A DNA stretch of 8,048 nt from Flavobacteriales bacterium (GCA_026983815.1 JALSTJ010000373.1:1-8048), one strand, 5' to 3'; positions 1 to 7,317 are shown, counted from the first letter of the stretch. Program-made: numbers and translations. The notes: generated from the letters alone by a model not told the origin.

Positions 1-144
1 TTGAGTAAGGACAAATTGAAACAAATAGATAAGTTGCCTTCCCTTCCTTATGAAGAAAATCAAGAAAATGATATAATTCATACGGAAAAAGATAAAACCG
101 ATACGCATTTTAAAGATTCGTCCGACCCTCCTACTCTTTTTTAA
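1..144 (+). CDS. C-terminal fragment of an unidentified protein
   Basis: Frame 1 is open from the left edge to a TAA at 142-144, giving 47 residues; the other two forward frames hit stops within the first few codons. The gene starts outside the window, and the TTG at base 1 need not be its start. The visible tail is hydrophilic and rich in Lys, Asp and Glu, contains the segment LPSLPYEEN, and ends in PPTLF. It has no cysteine, no haem or metal motif and no membrane segment, so it looks like a disordered C-terminus. I do not recognise the family. It is separated from the nos genes by 266 AT-rich bases, so it is probably not part of the same transcript. Confidence 0.5.
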   Translation: MSKDKLKQIDKLPSLPYEENQENDIIHTEKDKTDTHFKDSSDPPTLF

Positions 145-410
145 AAATACAAAAAGGTCTTTTATTTAGAAGAAAATTTTAAAAAATTTTTGTAATAAAT
201 GTTACGTTAGTTTAGTTAACAAGATAACACATTGTGATTTAAATAAATAAAAAACAAATAACACTCTGATAATAAATATTTTACAAAAAAATATATTTTT
301 CTTTTAACCAATTTTTAAAAAAAAGCAAATAAAACAATAAATCACTTTTTTTTGATAAAAAATTGTTATATTTAGAGTTGAAAATTAAAGCTAAAATAAC
401 AATTAGTATT
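145..410. other. AT-rich intergenic leader of the nosZ pair
   Basis: This stretch is very AT-rich and holds no credible ORF or RNA gene on either strand. It must contain the promoter and any control sites for the nosZ pair, but I cannot assign them firmly. The best -7-like match is TATATTTA at 367-374 (7 of 8 to TAnnTTTG). It has no TTG at the expected 17-23 nt upstream; the nearest TTTG is at 351-354, only 12 nt away. A short inverted repeat, GTTA-N6-TAAC, lies at 215-228, and an FNR-type half-site TTGAT at 352-356. Both are too weak to call in such AT-rich sequence. No convincing terminator for the upstream gene is visible. Confidence 0.5.
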
Positions 411-2597
411 ATGAGAAAATCAAATTGGTTGACCCAATCTGTTCTTGTAGTTTTGGTATTCTTGATGGGAATATCACAACTAGCAGCCCAAGAAACAGTA
501 GATGCTGTAATGAAAGCACGGGGTCTGTCTGACAAAGACAAGATTGCTGCAGTGAAAACTTTCATGCCTCGCGGAGGTCGTGATGAGTATTTTGGAATTG
601 TAGGTACCGGTAACTCCGGAACAATGATCGTATATGGAATTCCTTCCATGCGTATCTACAAATATGTTGGGGTATTTACTCCTGAACCCTGGCAAGGATT
701 CGGATTTGACGATGAAAGTTCACTTTTATTGAAAAAATCAAATCCCGATGACCGTATTCCTACTTATGGAGATATGCGTTTTCCTGCTTTTTCCGAAACA
801 AATGGAAAATATGACGGAAAATATGCATTTTTCTCTGATGGTGCTAACGCACGTATCGCTTTATTGGGATTAGATGACTTTGAAACCAAACAAGTTTTGT
901 CTAACACCATTTTAAAAAGTGTATTTCCTGAAGCCGCTGTTACTCCCAACACTGATTTTGTGATTCAATCAGGTCAATTTCCTACACCTTGGGACAGTAG
1001 AAAAGCTGATGCCGTTGCTAAAAACGGTGTAACTTTTTGGTCTGTTCACAGAATGGAAAAAGAAGGAGAACACAAAGGACGTATTTTAAAAGAAAAATCT
1101 TTTACCGTTGAATTTCCTGCTTATACATTAGATTATAATGATGTAGGTAAAGGAGCCAGCGCCGGAGCTTTATTCGGTTTGGCAATGAAAGACGGCAAAT
1201 ATTATATTTATGTTTTGGATTATAACAAAGTCAAAGGAATGAATAAGAAAAATCTAAACAGTATGGATTACGTTCCTTATAGCGAATCTAAAGCCGCTAT
1301 GAGCTTTGTTGAATTACCTGCTTCCGCCAATATGGTAAAAATGTCTCCTGACGGAAAATATGTAGTAGTAGCCGCCGATAACGTATTGGTTTTGGATGCT
1401 GCAAAAATGAAAGCGAATGCAGGTAAAGAAATTAAATTGGCAGATGTTCAAAAACAATCCATTCCTATTGGAAAAGGTGTTGTAGATGTTACTTTTGATT
1501 ATCGTAAAAATGTAGCTTATGCTTCTGCTCACGATGATAAAAAAATCGTTCGTTTCAACTATGAAACCGGTAAAAAAATGGATGAAGTAGCTTTGGATTT
1601 TCATCCGGCTTATTTGACAACTCCACAAGGATTGTCAACCAATCCTCATTCAAATTACCTAATTGCCGTTGACAAAGAAGCTTATTTGCCTAATTTACCC
1701 AAAACAGGTCCTGTTCGTCCGAGTATTCAACATATGATTGATATTTCGGCTGACGACCAAATGGTAGATACTTATACTATGACTTTGCCACAAGCAAATG
1801 TTTACGGTAATATTGCTATATTAAGAACAACTATCAAACCTATTATCCGTTATCCTACGGGAACTAATTCACGTACAGGTGAAGCTTCTCCTTTCCGTGC
1901 AGTTGCCGGACAAGAAAAAATAGAAAGAAAAGGAAATCGTGTTCATATTTTCGGAACATTGATTCGTTCACATATCACTCCTGAAATCGTTGAAGTAAAT
2001 GAAGGTGATATCGTTTCTTTCCACTTGACCAACTTAGAAAGAGCAGAAGACGAAACACACGGATTTACCGTTGATACGTATGGAAAACACGGTTCGTTTG
2101 AACCCGGAAAAACCGCTTCGTTAACTTTTGTTGCCGATAAAGCAGGTGTATTCCCTTACTATTGTACGGAATTCTGTTCTGCACTTCACTTGGAAATGGA
2201 AGGTATCTTATTGGTAAGACCAAAAGGATATAAAGGACCTACCGGTGAAGTTACAGAAAAATTGACCAAAGAACAATTGGCTAAATACAAAAAAGATTAC
2301 GAAAACAAACTTAAAGTTATCAAGGAAACCGGTGATGTTATCAACGGTGTAGTGGATTATTTGAAGAAAAATCACTTCGAAAAATACCCTTATGTAAAAG
2401 CTTTGGTTGATGATGCATTTGACCAATTGAACAAAGGTAAAATGGCAGAAGAAAAATATAAAAAATACGCCAAAGAAGGTAAATGGAAAGATGCATTCTT
2501 ATGGGCAGAGCAATACTTCCAATATCAAGTGAAAACTGCCGATGTTGGTTTAAGAGCTAAAAAATTACTTGGTGAAAAATTAGCCAAAGAACAATAA
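411..2597 (+). CDS. nosZ: NosZ paralogue with CuA only (CuZ ligands lost)
   Basis: This 728-residue secreted protein has the fold order of nitrous oxide reductase: a seven-bladed propeller (about 60-490), then a cupredoxin domain (about 497-602). I start it at ATG 411, which gives a clean Sec signal peptide (MRKSNW, then a hydrophobic core, likely cut after Ala26); the in-frame TTG at 363 would only add a poor extension. CuA is complete: His550 in the THGF segment and the block CTEFCSALHLEM with Cys585, Cys589, His593 and Met596, plus Glu587 as likely backbone ligand. All seven CuZ histidines are replaced: Arg123, Phe124, Phe172, Asn307, Asp359, Tyr401 and Tyr465 stand where the next gene has His. 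The protein should therefore not reduce N2O alone. After CuA comes a Lys/Glu-rich, probably helical tail (603-728) not seen in ordinary NosZ. It is probably co-transcribed with the CuZ-bearing paralogue 33 bases downstream. The likely role is the electron-transfer subunit of a heterodimer; that role is inference, while the ligand pattern is direct. Confidence 0.9.
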   Translation: MRKSNWLTQSVLVVLVFLMGISQLAAQETVDAVMKARGLSDKDKIAAVKTFMPRGGRDEYFGIVGTGNSGTMIVYGIPSMRIYKYVGVFTPEPWQGFGFDDESSLLLKKSNPDDRIPTYGDMRFPAFSETNGKYDGKYAFFSDGANARIALLGLDDFETKQVLSNTILKSVFPEAAVTPNTDFVIQSGQFPTPWDSRKADAVAKNGVTFWSVHRMEKEGEHKGRILKEKSFTVEFPAYTLDYNDVGKGASAGALFGLAMKDGKYYIYVLDYNKVKGMNKKNLNSMDYVPYSESKAAMSFVELPASANMVKMSPDGKYVVVAADNVLVLDAAKMKANAGKEIKLADVQKQSIPIGKGVVDVTFDYRKNVAYASAHDDKKIVRFNYETGKKMDEVALDFHPAYLTTPQGLSTNPHSNYLIAVDKEAYLPNLPKTGPVRPSIQHMIDISADDQMVDTYTMTLPQANVYGNIAILRTTIKPIIRYPTGTNSRTGEASPFRAVAGQEKIERKGNRVHIFGTLIRSHITPEIVEVNEGDIVSFHLTNLERAEDETHGFTVDTYGKHGSFEPGKTASLTFVADKAGVFPYYCTEFCSALHLEMEGILLVRPKGYKGPTGEVTEKLTKEQLAKYKKDYENKLKVIKETGDVINGVVDYLKKNHFEKYPYVKALVDDAFDQLNKGKMAEEKYKKYAKEGKWKDAFLWAEQYFQYQVKTADVGLRAKKLLGEKLAKEQ

Positions 2598-2630
2598 TAT
2601 ATAATGTATAAATCTAAATTGAATTGGATT

Positions 2631-5042
2631 ATGAAAAAAATAATAAATAAAAACTGGTTGCGACTTTCAACAGCAATCATGTCCTTAATTATAATCGCAT
2701 TATTCTCTACTAGTTGTGGAGGAGGCGAAAAAGGAGACAATAAAGGAGCTTCTAATGTTGGCGCTCCGAGAGGAAAGGAATCTTTCCAAGATATTGTAAA
2801 ACGTAGAGGTTTGAATGAAGATGATGTTTTAGCCGCAGTTAAAACCTATACACCCGATAACGTTAAAGATGAAGGTATTACAGCAAACTCGGGAGGACAA
2901 GAAGGAAATATGCCTTCTTATGTATTCCCCTCAATGCGTATGGTAAAATACATCCCTATCAATACCCGTCAACCTTATGCAGGTTATGGTTATTCGGAAG
3001 AAACTTATAACTTGATGAAAGACGGTTTTATCGATGGAACCGAAATTCTTTGGGGAGATACGCATCACCCCGGTTTTTCTGAAAAAAATGGAGATTATGA
3101 TGGCAAATGGATGGTTATCAATGACAAAGCAAATCCAAGAGTATATGTTGTTGACTTAAGAGATTGGAGTGTGAAACACGTTATTCAACAACCTATTTTC
3201 CGTTCAGACCATGGTGGATGTTTCTTTACTCCGAATTCTGAATATTTTATGGAAGCCGCCCAGTATCCTGCACCATTTGATAGAAAATACTATCCACTTA
3301 CCGAAGCCAATTATAAAAAATATTGGAGAGGTGGATTGACTTATTGGAAATTTGATGACAATACAGGAAATGTTGATAAAAATAAATCTTTCACTTTTGA
3401 GTTTCCTCCTTATACACAAGATTTATCCGATGCTGGAAAAGAAAAATCTTATGGTTGGGGATTTACCAACTCATTCTGTTCTGAGGTTTATTTCGGTGGT
3501 ATCATGAGAGGACGTCCTCCGTTTGAAGCCGGTTGTTCATCAAGAGATGTTGACTATTTACACGTAACCAATTGGAAAAAAGCCGAAGAATTGTTCAAAG
3601 CCGGCAAAATCGGTAAAAAAGTTATCAATGGAATGCACGTGATCACCATTCCCGAATCTATCAAATACGGATTACTTTACTTGATACCTGAACCCAAATC
3701 TCCTCACGGTGTTGATGTTAACCCTAGTGGTGAATATATCATCGTTGCCGGTAAATTGGACTCTCATGCTTGGGTTTATAGCTTTGATAAAATTATGAAA
3801 GCTATCAAAAACAAGGATTTTGAAGGAAAAGACGATTATGGTATTCCTATCATTGCTTTGGACAAAGCCCTTCACGGTAGTGTGGAAGTAGGTTTAGGAC
3901 CATTACATAATCAATATGACAGCAGAGATGGTGTAGTATATACTTCAATTTATGTTGATTCACGTGTAACCAAATGGAATTACAAAGACTTGAAAGTATT
4001 GGATTACGTTCCTTCACACTATAACATCGGTCACTTGGTATCTTATCACGGTGATACAGAACACCCTAAAGGTAAATATTTGATAGCTTTAAACAAATTA
4101 TCTATTGACCGTTTCAATCCGGTTGGACCTTTACACCCGCAAAACCACCAATTGATTGATATTGCCGCAGAGCATCCCAAATTAATATATGATTTACCAT
4201 TACCAATGGGTGAACCTCACTACACGGTAATGATGGATCGTAACTATTACGAAAAAAATAATTTGGAAGCTTATCCTGTGGGAACGGATATCGTTACAAT
4301 GAGCAAATCTCCTTATGCAACAGCTGCCGGTGCAGAAAAAGTTGAAACCAAAGGAAACACAGTTGAAGTATTCGGTACTATTAAAGATGGTAAAGTTACT
4401 CCTGCCGATATCAATGTTAAACAAGGACAAGATGTGGTCATTCACTTAACCAACTTAGGAACAAGTCCTACGGATCATTATGTATATGAATTGGTTTCTT
4501 ATGACAAAATGTATCCTTATTCTCCCGGCGAAACAGCTACCATTAAATTCAATGCTGAAAAAGCTGGTGTTTATCCTATCGTTGTTGATCCGCAAAACAG
4601 TCCTAAAAAACGTCAATTGGTTGGACACTTAACTGTTAAATTCGACCAAGATGCTGAAAACAAACGTGTATTGGCATTGAATGACAGAATTATGTGGGAC
4701 AATAAAGTTCAAGCATTTAAACCCTCTGCAATTGAGTTGAAGAACTTATTGCCGGGTGAAATGGAATTCTTGAACTACGGATGTAATGCTTGTCATAAAT
4801 TCGGTGAACCGTTTAACGGACCTGATTTATACAATGTTCATAAACGTAGAGATGATAAATGGCTGAAAGAGTGGATATTGAATCCAGAATCTAAATATAA
4901 AGATCCTGATATCGAAGGTATGCGTCAATACTATAAATTGGCAATGCCTAATCAACACGTAGATCCAAAAGATATAGGCAAATTGATAAAATATATTAAA
5001 GCCAAATCTGCACAATTGGATAAAGAAAAAGCCGGAAAATAA
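2631..5042 (+). CDS. nosZ: NosZ paralogue with CuZ only, fused to cytochrome c; lipoprotein
   Basis: This 803-residue protein is a clade II-like nitrous oxide reductase chain. I prefer ATG 2631 over ATG 2604 because it begins directly with a lipoprotein signal peptide (MKKII, hydrophobic core, LFSTSC) whose Cys29 would be lipidated and is followed by Gly and charged residues. The propeller (about 60-560) keeps all seven CuZ ligands: His145 and His146 (GDTHHP), His194 (DHGG), His359 (SPHGVDV), His426 (GPLH), His468 (IGHL) and His530 (EPH). The conserved NKLSIDRF segment near the active site is also present. The cupredoxin domain (about 565-672) is still recognisable but CuA is gone: Val652, Asn656, Lys660 and Leu663 replace Cys, Cys, His and Met, and only the upstream His616 remains. 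A monohaem cytochrome c domain follows (about 705-803), with CNACH at 718-722 and Met772 (LAMPN) as probable axial ligand. Similar C-terminal cytochrome fusions are known in epsilonproteobacterial NosZ (Wolinella type). Catalysis presumably needs CuA from the upstream paralogue. Confidence 0.9.
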   Translation: MKKIINKNWLRLSTAIMSLIIIALFSTSCGGGEKGDNKGASNVGAPRGKESFQDIVKRRGLNEDDVLAAVKTYTPDNVKDEGITANSGGQEGNMPSYVFPSMRMVKYIPINTRQPYAGYGYSEETYNLMKDGFIDGTEILWGDTHHPGFSEKNGDYDGKWMVINDKANPRVYVVDLRDWSVKHVIQQPIFRSDHGGCFFTPNSEYFMEAAQYPAPFDRKYYPLTEANYKKYWRGGLTYWKFDDNTGNVDKNKSFTFEFPPYTQDLSDAGKEKSYGWGFTNSFCSEVYFGGIMRGRPPFEAGCSSRDVDYLHVTNWKKAEELFKAGKIGKKVINGMHVITIPESIKYGLLYLIPEPKSPHGVDVNPSGEYIIVAGKLDSHAWVYSFDKIMKAIKNKDFEGKDDYGIPIIALDKALHGSVEVGLGPLHNQYDSRDGVVYTSIYVDSRVTKWNYKDLKVLDYVPSHYNIGHLVSYHGDTEHPKGKYLIALNKLSIDRFNPVGPLHPQNHQLIDIAAEHPKLIYDLPLPMGEPHYTVMMDRNYYEKNNLEAYPVGTDIVTMSKSPYATAAGAEKVETKGNTVEVFGTIKDGKVTPADINVKQGQDVVIHLTNLGTSPTDHYVYELVSYDKMYPYSPGETATIKFNAEKAGVYPIVVDPQNSPKKRQLVGHLTVKFDQDAENKRVLALNDRIMWDNKVQAFKPSAIELKNLLPGEMEFLNYGCNACHKFGEPFNGPDLYNVHKRRDDKWLKEWILNPESKYKDPDIEGMRQYYKLAMPNQHVDPKDIGKLIKYIKAKSAQLDKEKAGK

Positions 5043-5073
5043 TAAATAGTTAATATTTAATTGTTTACGAAAG

Positions 5074-5103
5074 AAGTTAGGCAGTCAATTGGCTGCCTAA
5101 CTT
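5074..5103 (+). terminator. Strong hairpin after the nosZ pair
   Basis: A perfect 11-bp stem (AAGTTAGGCAG at 5074-5084, CTGCCTAACTT at 5093-5103) encloses an 8-base loop that can pair further, so the whole element is a 30-base near-palindrome. It lies 31 bases after the stop of the CuZ-bearing gene and upstream of a good promoter for the next gene. Its position fits a terminator or an mRNA 3'-end stabiliser. The downstream sequence is A-rich rather than a clear T tract, so intrinsic termination may be incomplete. Confidence 0.65.
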
Positions 5104-5128
5104 ATTAAAAAAATAAAAGACTTAAATG

Positions 5129-5159
5129 TTGGTTATTATTTAAAATCATTATAAATTTG
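5129..5159 (+). promoter_or_regulatory. Bacteroidota-type promoter for nosB and following genes
   Basis: The -33-type element TTG at 5129-5131 and the -7 element TAAATTTG at 5152-5159 (a full match to TAnnTTTG) are separated by 20 nt, within the usual 17-23 nt. Transcription would start near 5164-5168, leaving a short leader of about 20 bases before ATG 5186. This leader is purine-rich (AAAAGAAGAAAAAG) but lacks a true Shine-Dalgarno sequence. The promoter lies just after the hairpin at 5074-5103, so nosB-nosD-nosG can probably be expressed independently of the nosZ pair. Confidence 0.6.
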
Positions 5160-5185
5160 TTTAATAAATTCAAAAGAAGAAAAAG

Positions 5186-5944
5186 ATGAAAGAACAAGCA
5201 AAAAAATTCAAAATGATGTATATGGGACTGGGCTTAATTGGCTTAGTACTTGTTATTGCATCATATTTTATGCCGATGTGGTGGGTTGCACTACAAAGTA
5301 TTCAATATCCGAAAAGTATGTATCCCAAAGGAATTCGTATAGAATTTAAATACAATGGAGTTTATAACGGATGTGAAGGCGTTAGAGAAAGAGAAGAATT
5401 GGCAATGGATGCCGGTGCTAACTGCTTGATTGAAATGAATAAAATCAATCACTTTATCGGGATGTATCCGATTGTTCAAGGAGTTAATGATTTGGATGAA
5501 CTTGGAAATCATGTGCCATACCCTATTTATGCCGGGGATAAAATCCCTGCTGATAAAATTCCCGGAGCTTTAAAAACCTTGGATAAAATCATGAGATATT
5601 CTCATTTCATTTTCGGGTTATTTGCAGTTCTGGGCTTAGCATTTTTATTTATTGATAAGAAAAAACTCTCTTGGGCGGCAATTTTAGTAGCATTTGCTCC
5701 TATTTATTTCTTATTGATATATGTATATTATCTCTATTGGTACGGACATCATTTAGGATTGCACGGCGGTGGTGCATTTAATGGTATCAAACCTTTTATG
5801 CCAACGGTTTTCGGTGAAGGAAAAGTTGCGCAATTTACCACTATGTCTTATCCTTATATCGGTTTCTTTATTGGTCTTGCAGGAATGATATTAATGCTGT
5901 TATCGCTTAGTTTAAAAAATAAATACTTAAAGTCTTTAAAATAA
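5186..5944 (+). CDS. nosB: NosB-like four-helix membrane protein of clade II nos clusters
   Basis: This 252-residue integral membrane protein has four predicted transmembrane helices (about 11-30, 138-156, 162-184, 222-242). A large soluble region of about 105 residues lies between the first and second. The loop begins with WWVALQSIQYPKSMYP and contains INHFIGMYP at 87-95; these resemble the conserved QYP and LNH-IGM segments I associate with NosB. Its position directly after nosZ and before nosD is the hallmark place of nosB in clade II clusters such as that of Wolinella. The biochemical role of NosB is not settled. The loop also has two cysteines (63 and 80), and His188, His189 and His193 occur between helices 3 and 4 (YGHHLGLHGG). 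These could bind metal or haem, but that is speculation. Family assignment rests on context and these motifs. Confidence 0.65.
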   Translation: MKEQAKKFKMMYMGLGLIGLVLVIASYFMPMWWVALQSIQYPKSMYPKGIRIEFKYNGVYNGCEGVREREELAMDAGANCLIEMNKINHFIGMYPIVQGVNDLDELGNHVPYPIYAGDKIPADKIPGALKTLDKIMRYSHFIFGLFAVLGLAFLFIDKKKLSWAAILVAFAPIYFLLIYVYYLYWYGHHLGLHGGGAFNGIKPFMPTVFGEGKVAQFTTMSYPYIGFFIGLAGMILMLLSLSLKNKYLKSLK

Positions 5945-5948
5945 AAAT

Positions 5949-5983
5949 AAGTTAGCAGAATATTTTACAAATTCTGCTAACTT
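5949..5983 (+). terminator. Hairpin between nosB and nosD
   Basis: A perfect 13-bp stem (AAGTTAGCAGAAT at 5949-5961, ATTCTGCTAACTT at 5971-5983) has a 9-base loop and is followed by TTATAAAATA, a weak T run. It starts 4 bases after the nosB stop and ends 15 bases before the nosD start. No promoter is visible between it and nosD, so it probably acts as a leaky terminator or a processing and stability element that lowers nosD-nosG expression relative to nosB. Confidence 0.6.
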
Positions 5984-5998
5984 TTATAAAATATCAAA

Positions 5999-7315
5999 AT
6001 GTTAAGAAACACTTTTTCCATTTTATTGCTTTTGTATCTTTCGTTGGCATCGGGTCAGATAGATAAATCATATCATCCCGGATTGCTAAAACCTGTTGCA
6101 GGATATCAATCCAGAGAAGGAATGCAAAACATTCAACCGCTATTGGATAGTTTACAGCCCGGAGATACACTAAAATTAGAAAAAGGTTTTTATTATGGAC
6201 CGGGACATATCAAAACTCCCAATGTAACTATTGACGGTCAAGGTCAAGCTACTATTTCCGGTAGAAATTTACGTTCAGTGCTTTATATTGAAGCTCCCGG
6301 AGTTATTATAAAAAATTTGCATTTAATAGAGTCCGGTGATTCCCCTGATAAAATTGATTGCGCTATTAAAATCAAAAAAGCTGATAATTTTCAAATCATC
6401 AATAATAAAATAGAAGAAACCCTTTTCGGCATTGATGTTTTTTGGTCAAATGGCGGTTTGATTAAGCATAATGATATTACTTCAATGTCAAGTAAACCCA
6501 AAGGATTGAAAGGAGATGCCATACGTTTTTGGTATTCCAAAGATAATTTGGTACAAGAAAATTTTTGGCATCAAGTTCGTGATATGGTGGTTTGGTATTC
6601 ATCGGATAACAGGTTTATTGGAAACAGAGGAATTGATAATCGTTACAGTATTCATTTTATGTATTCACATAATAATCAGATTTCTCATAATCATTTTTCC
6701 AATTCATCCGTAGGTATTTTTTTGATGTATAGCGAAAAAACCATTATGAATAATAATCTGATAGAAGGAACGCAAGGAGTAACGGGAATGTGTTTGGGAA
6801 TGAAAGAAACTTCGTCAAATCAAATCATAGATAATAAATTTTTATATTCTGCAAGAGGGATTTATATAGATGTTTCGCCCTTTGTCCCTTGGAAAACCAA
6901 TACCATTTCGGGAAATGAAATTGCTTTTTGCAATACGGCTATTGAATTTCTAAAAGACCAGGAAGGAAATATTTTTACGGAAAACATGTTTCATGACAAC
7001 TTGACCCAAGTATTTATACAAGGCGGTGGAACTGCCAACCGAAATAAATGGATAAATAATTATTGGGGAGACTATGCCGGTTATGACAAAGACGGTGATA
7101 ATATCGGCGATTTTCCCTATCGTATTTATGAATATCATGCCAGATTGTGGCGCTTTAATCCAAATGTTAAATTTTTCTATGGAAGCCCTATTCTATCCAT
7201 ACTGGATTATTTGGAAAAATTAGCTCCGTTTTCCAAACCACAATTTGTGCTTAAAGACCCAAAACCTATATTTAATTTGGAAAGATTTAAAGAAAAACGC
7301 AATAAAAACAAATAA
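5999..7315 (+). CDS. nosD: NosD, periplasmic beta-helix copper-centre maturation protein
   Basis: This 438-residue exported protein has a Sec signal peptide (MLRN, then a Leu-rich core, likely cut at ASG|Q after residue 19). It consists mainly of a right-handed parallel beta-helix of the CASH/NosD type, visible as many short Asn/Ile/Gly-rich rungs such as IINNKIEE, NLVQEN, NQISHNHF and NIFTENMF. The C-terminal region, with NYWGDYAGYD, GDFPYRIYEYHARLW and the LAPFSKP tail, is typical of NosD. The family is needed for assembly of the CuZ centre, working with an ABC transporter NosFY expected downstream of this window. NosD presumably matures the CuZ-bearing lipoprotein paralogue here, since the other paralogue has no CuZ ligands. 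Length is normal and the frame is intact. Confidence 0.92.
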   Translation: MLRNTFSILLLLYLSLASGQIDKSYHPGLLKPVAGYQSREGMQNIQPLLDSLQPGDTLKLEKGFYYGPGHIKTPNVTIDGQGQATISGRNLRSVLYIEAPGVIIKNLHLIESGDSPDKIDCAIKIKKADNFQIINNKIEETLFGIDVFWSNGGLIKHNDITSMSSKPKGLKGDAIRFWYSKDNLVQENFWHQVRDMVVWYSSDNRFIGNRGIDNRYSIHFMYSHNNQISHNHFSNSSVGIFLMYSEKTIMNNNLIEGTQGVTGMCLGMKETSSNQIIDNKFLYSARGIYIDVSPFVPWKTNTISGNEIAFCNTAIEFLKDQEGNIFTENMFHDNLTQVFIQGGGTANRNKWINNYWGDYAGYDKDGDNIGDFPYRIYEYHARLWRFNPNVKFFYGSPILSILDYLEKLAPFSKPQFVLKDPKPIFNLERFKEKRNKNK

Positions 7316-7317
7316 CT

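Noticed and set aside
151..164. AAAAG-GT-CTTTT as a terminator for the upstream gene
   Set aside because: The two-base loop is too small, the stem is five mostly A-T pairs, and no better hairpin is nearby.
215..228. GTTA-N6-TAAC inverted repeat as a regulator operator
   Set aside because: It is only four bases per arm in very AT-rich sequence, does not extend outward, and has no clear promoter at a suitable distance.
352..365. FNR-like site TTGAT followed by AATTG
   Set aside because: Only one half-site matches TTGAT-N4-ATCAA; the second half is poor, and chance matches are expected in a poly-A/T context.
363..410. Upstream TTG start adding 16 residues to the first nosZ paralogue
   Set aside because: The added residues precede an already complete Sec signal peptide beginning at ATG 411, and they overlap the likely promoter region, so ATG 411 is preferred.
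281..649. Minus-strand ORF overlapping the start of the first nosZ paralogue
   Set aside because: It runs antisense through a well-supported coding region, its sequence has no domain features, and its 3' part lies in AT-rich intergenic DNA; it is a shadow frame.
411..2597. First nosZ copy as a decaying pseudogene
   Set aside because: It has no stops or frameshifts, an intact signal peptide and complete CuA ligands, and only the CuZ ligands are selectively replaced, which does not look like random decay.
2604..2630. Upstream ATG adding 9 residues to the second nosZ paralogue
   Set aside because: ATG 2631 gives a standard lipoprotein signal peptide. The extension adds nothing recognisable, though it cannot be excluded from sequence alone.
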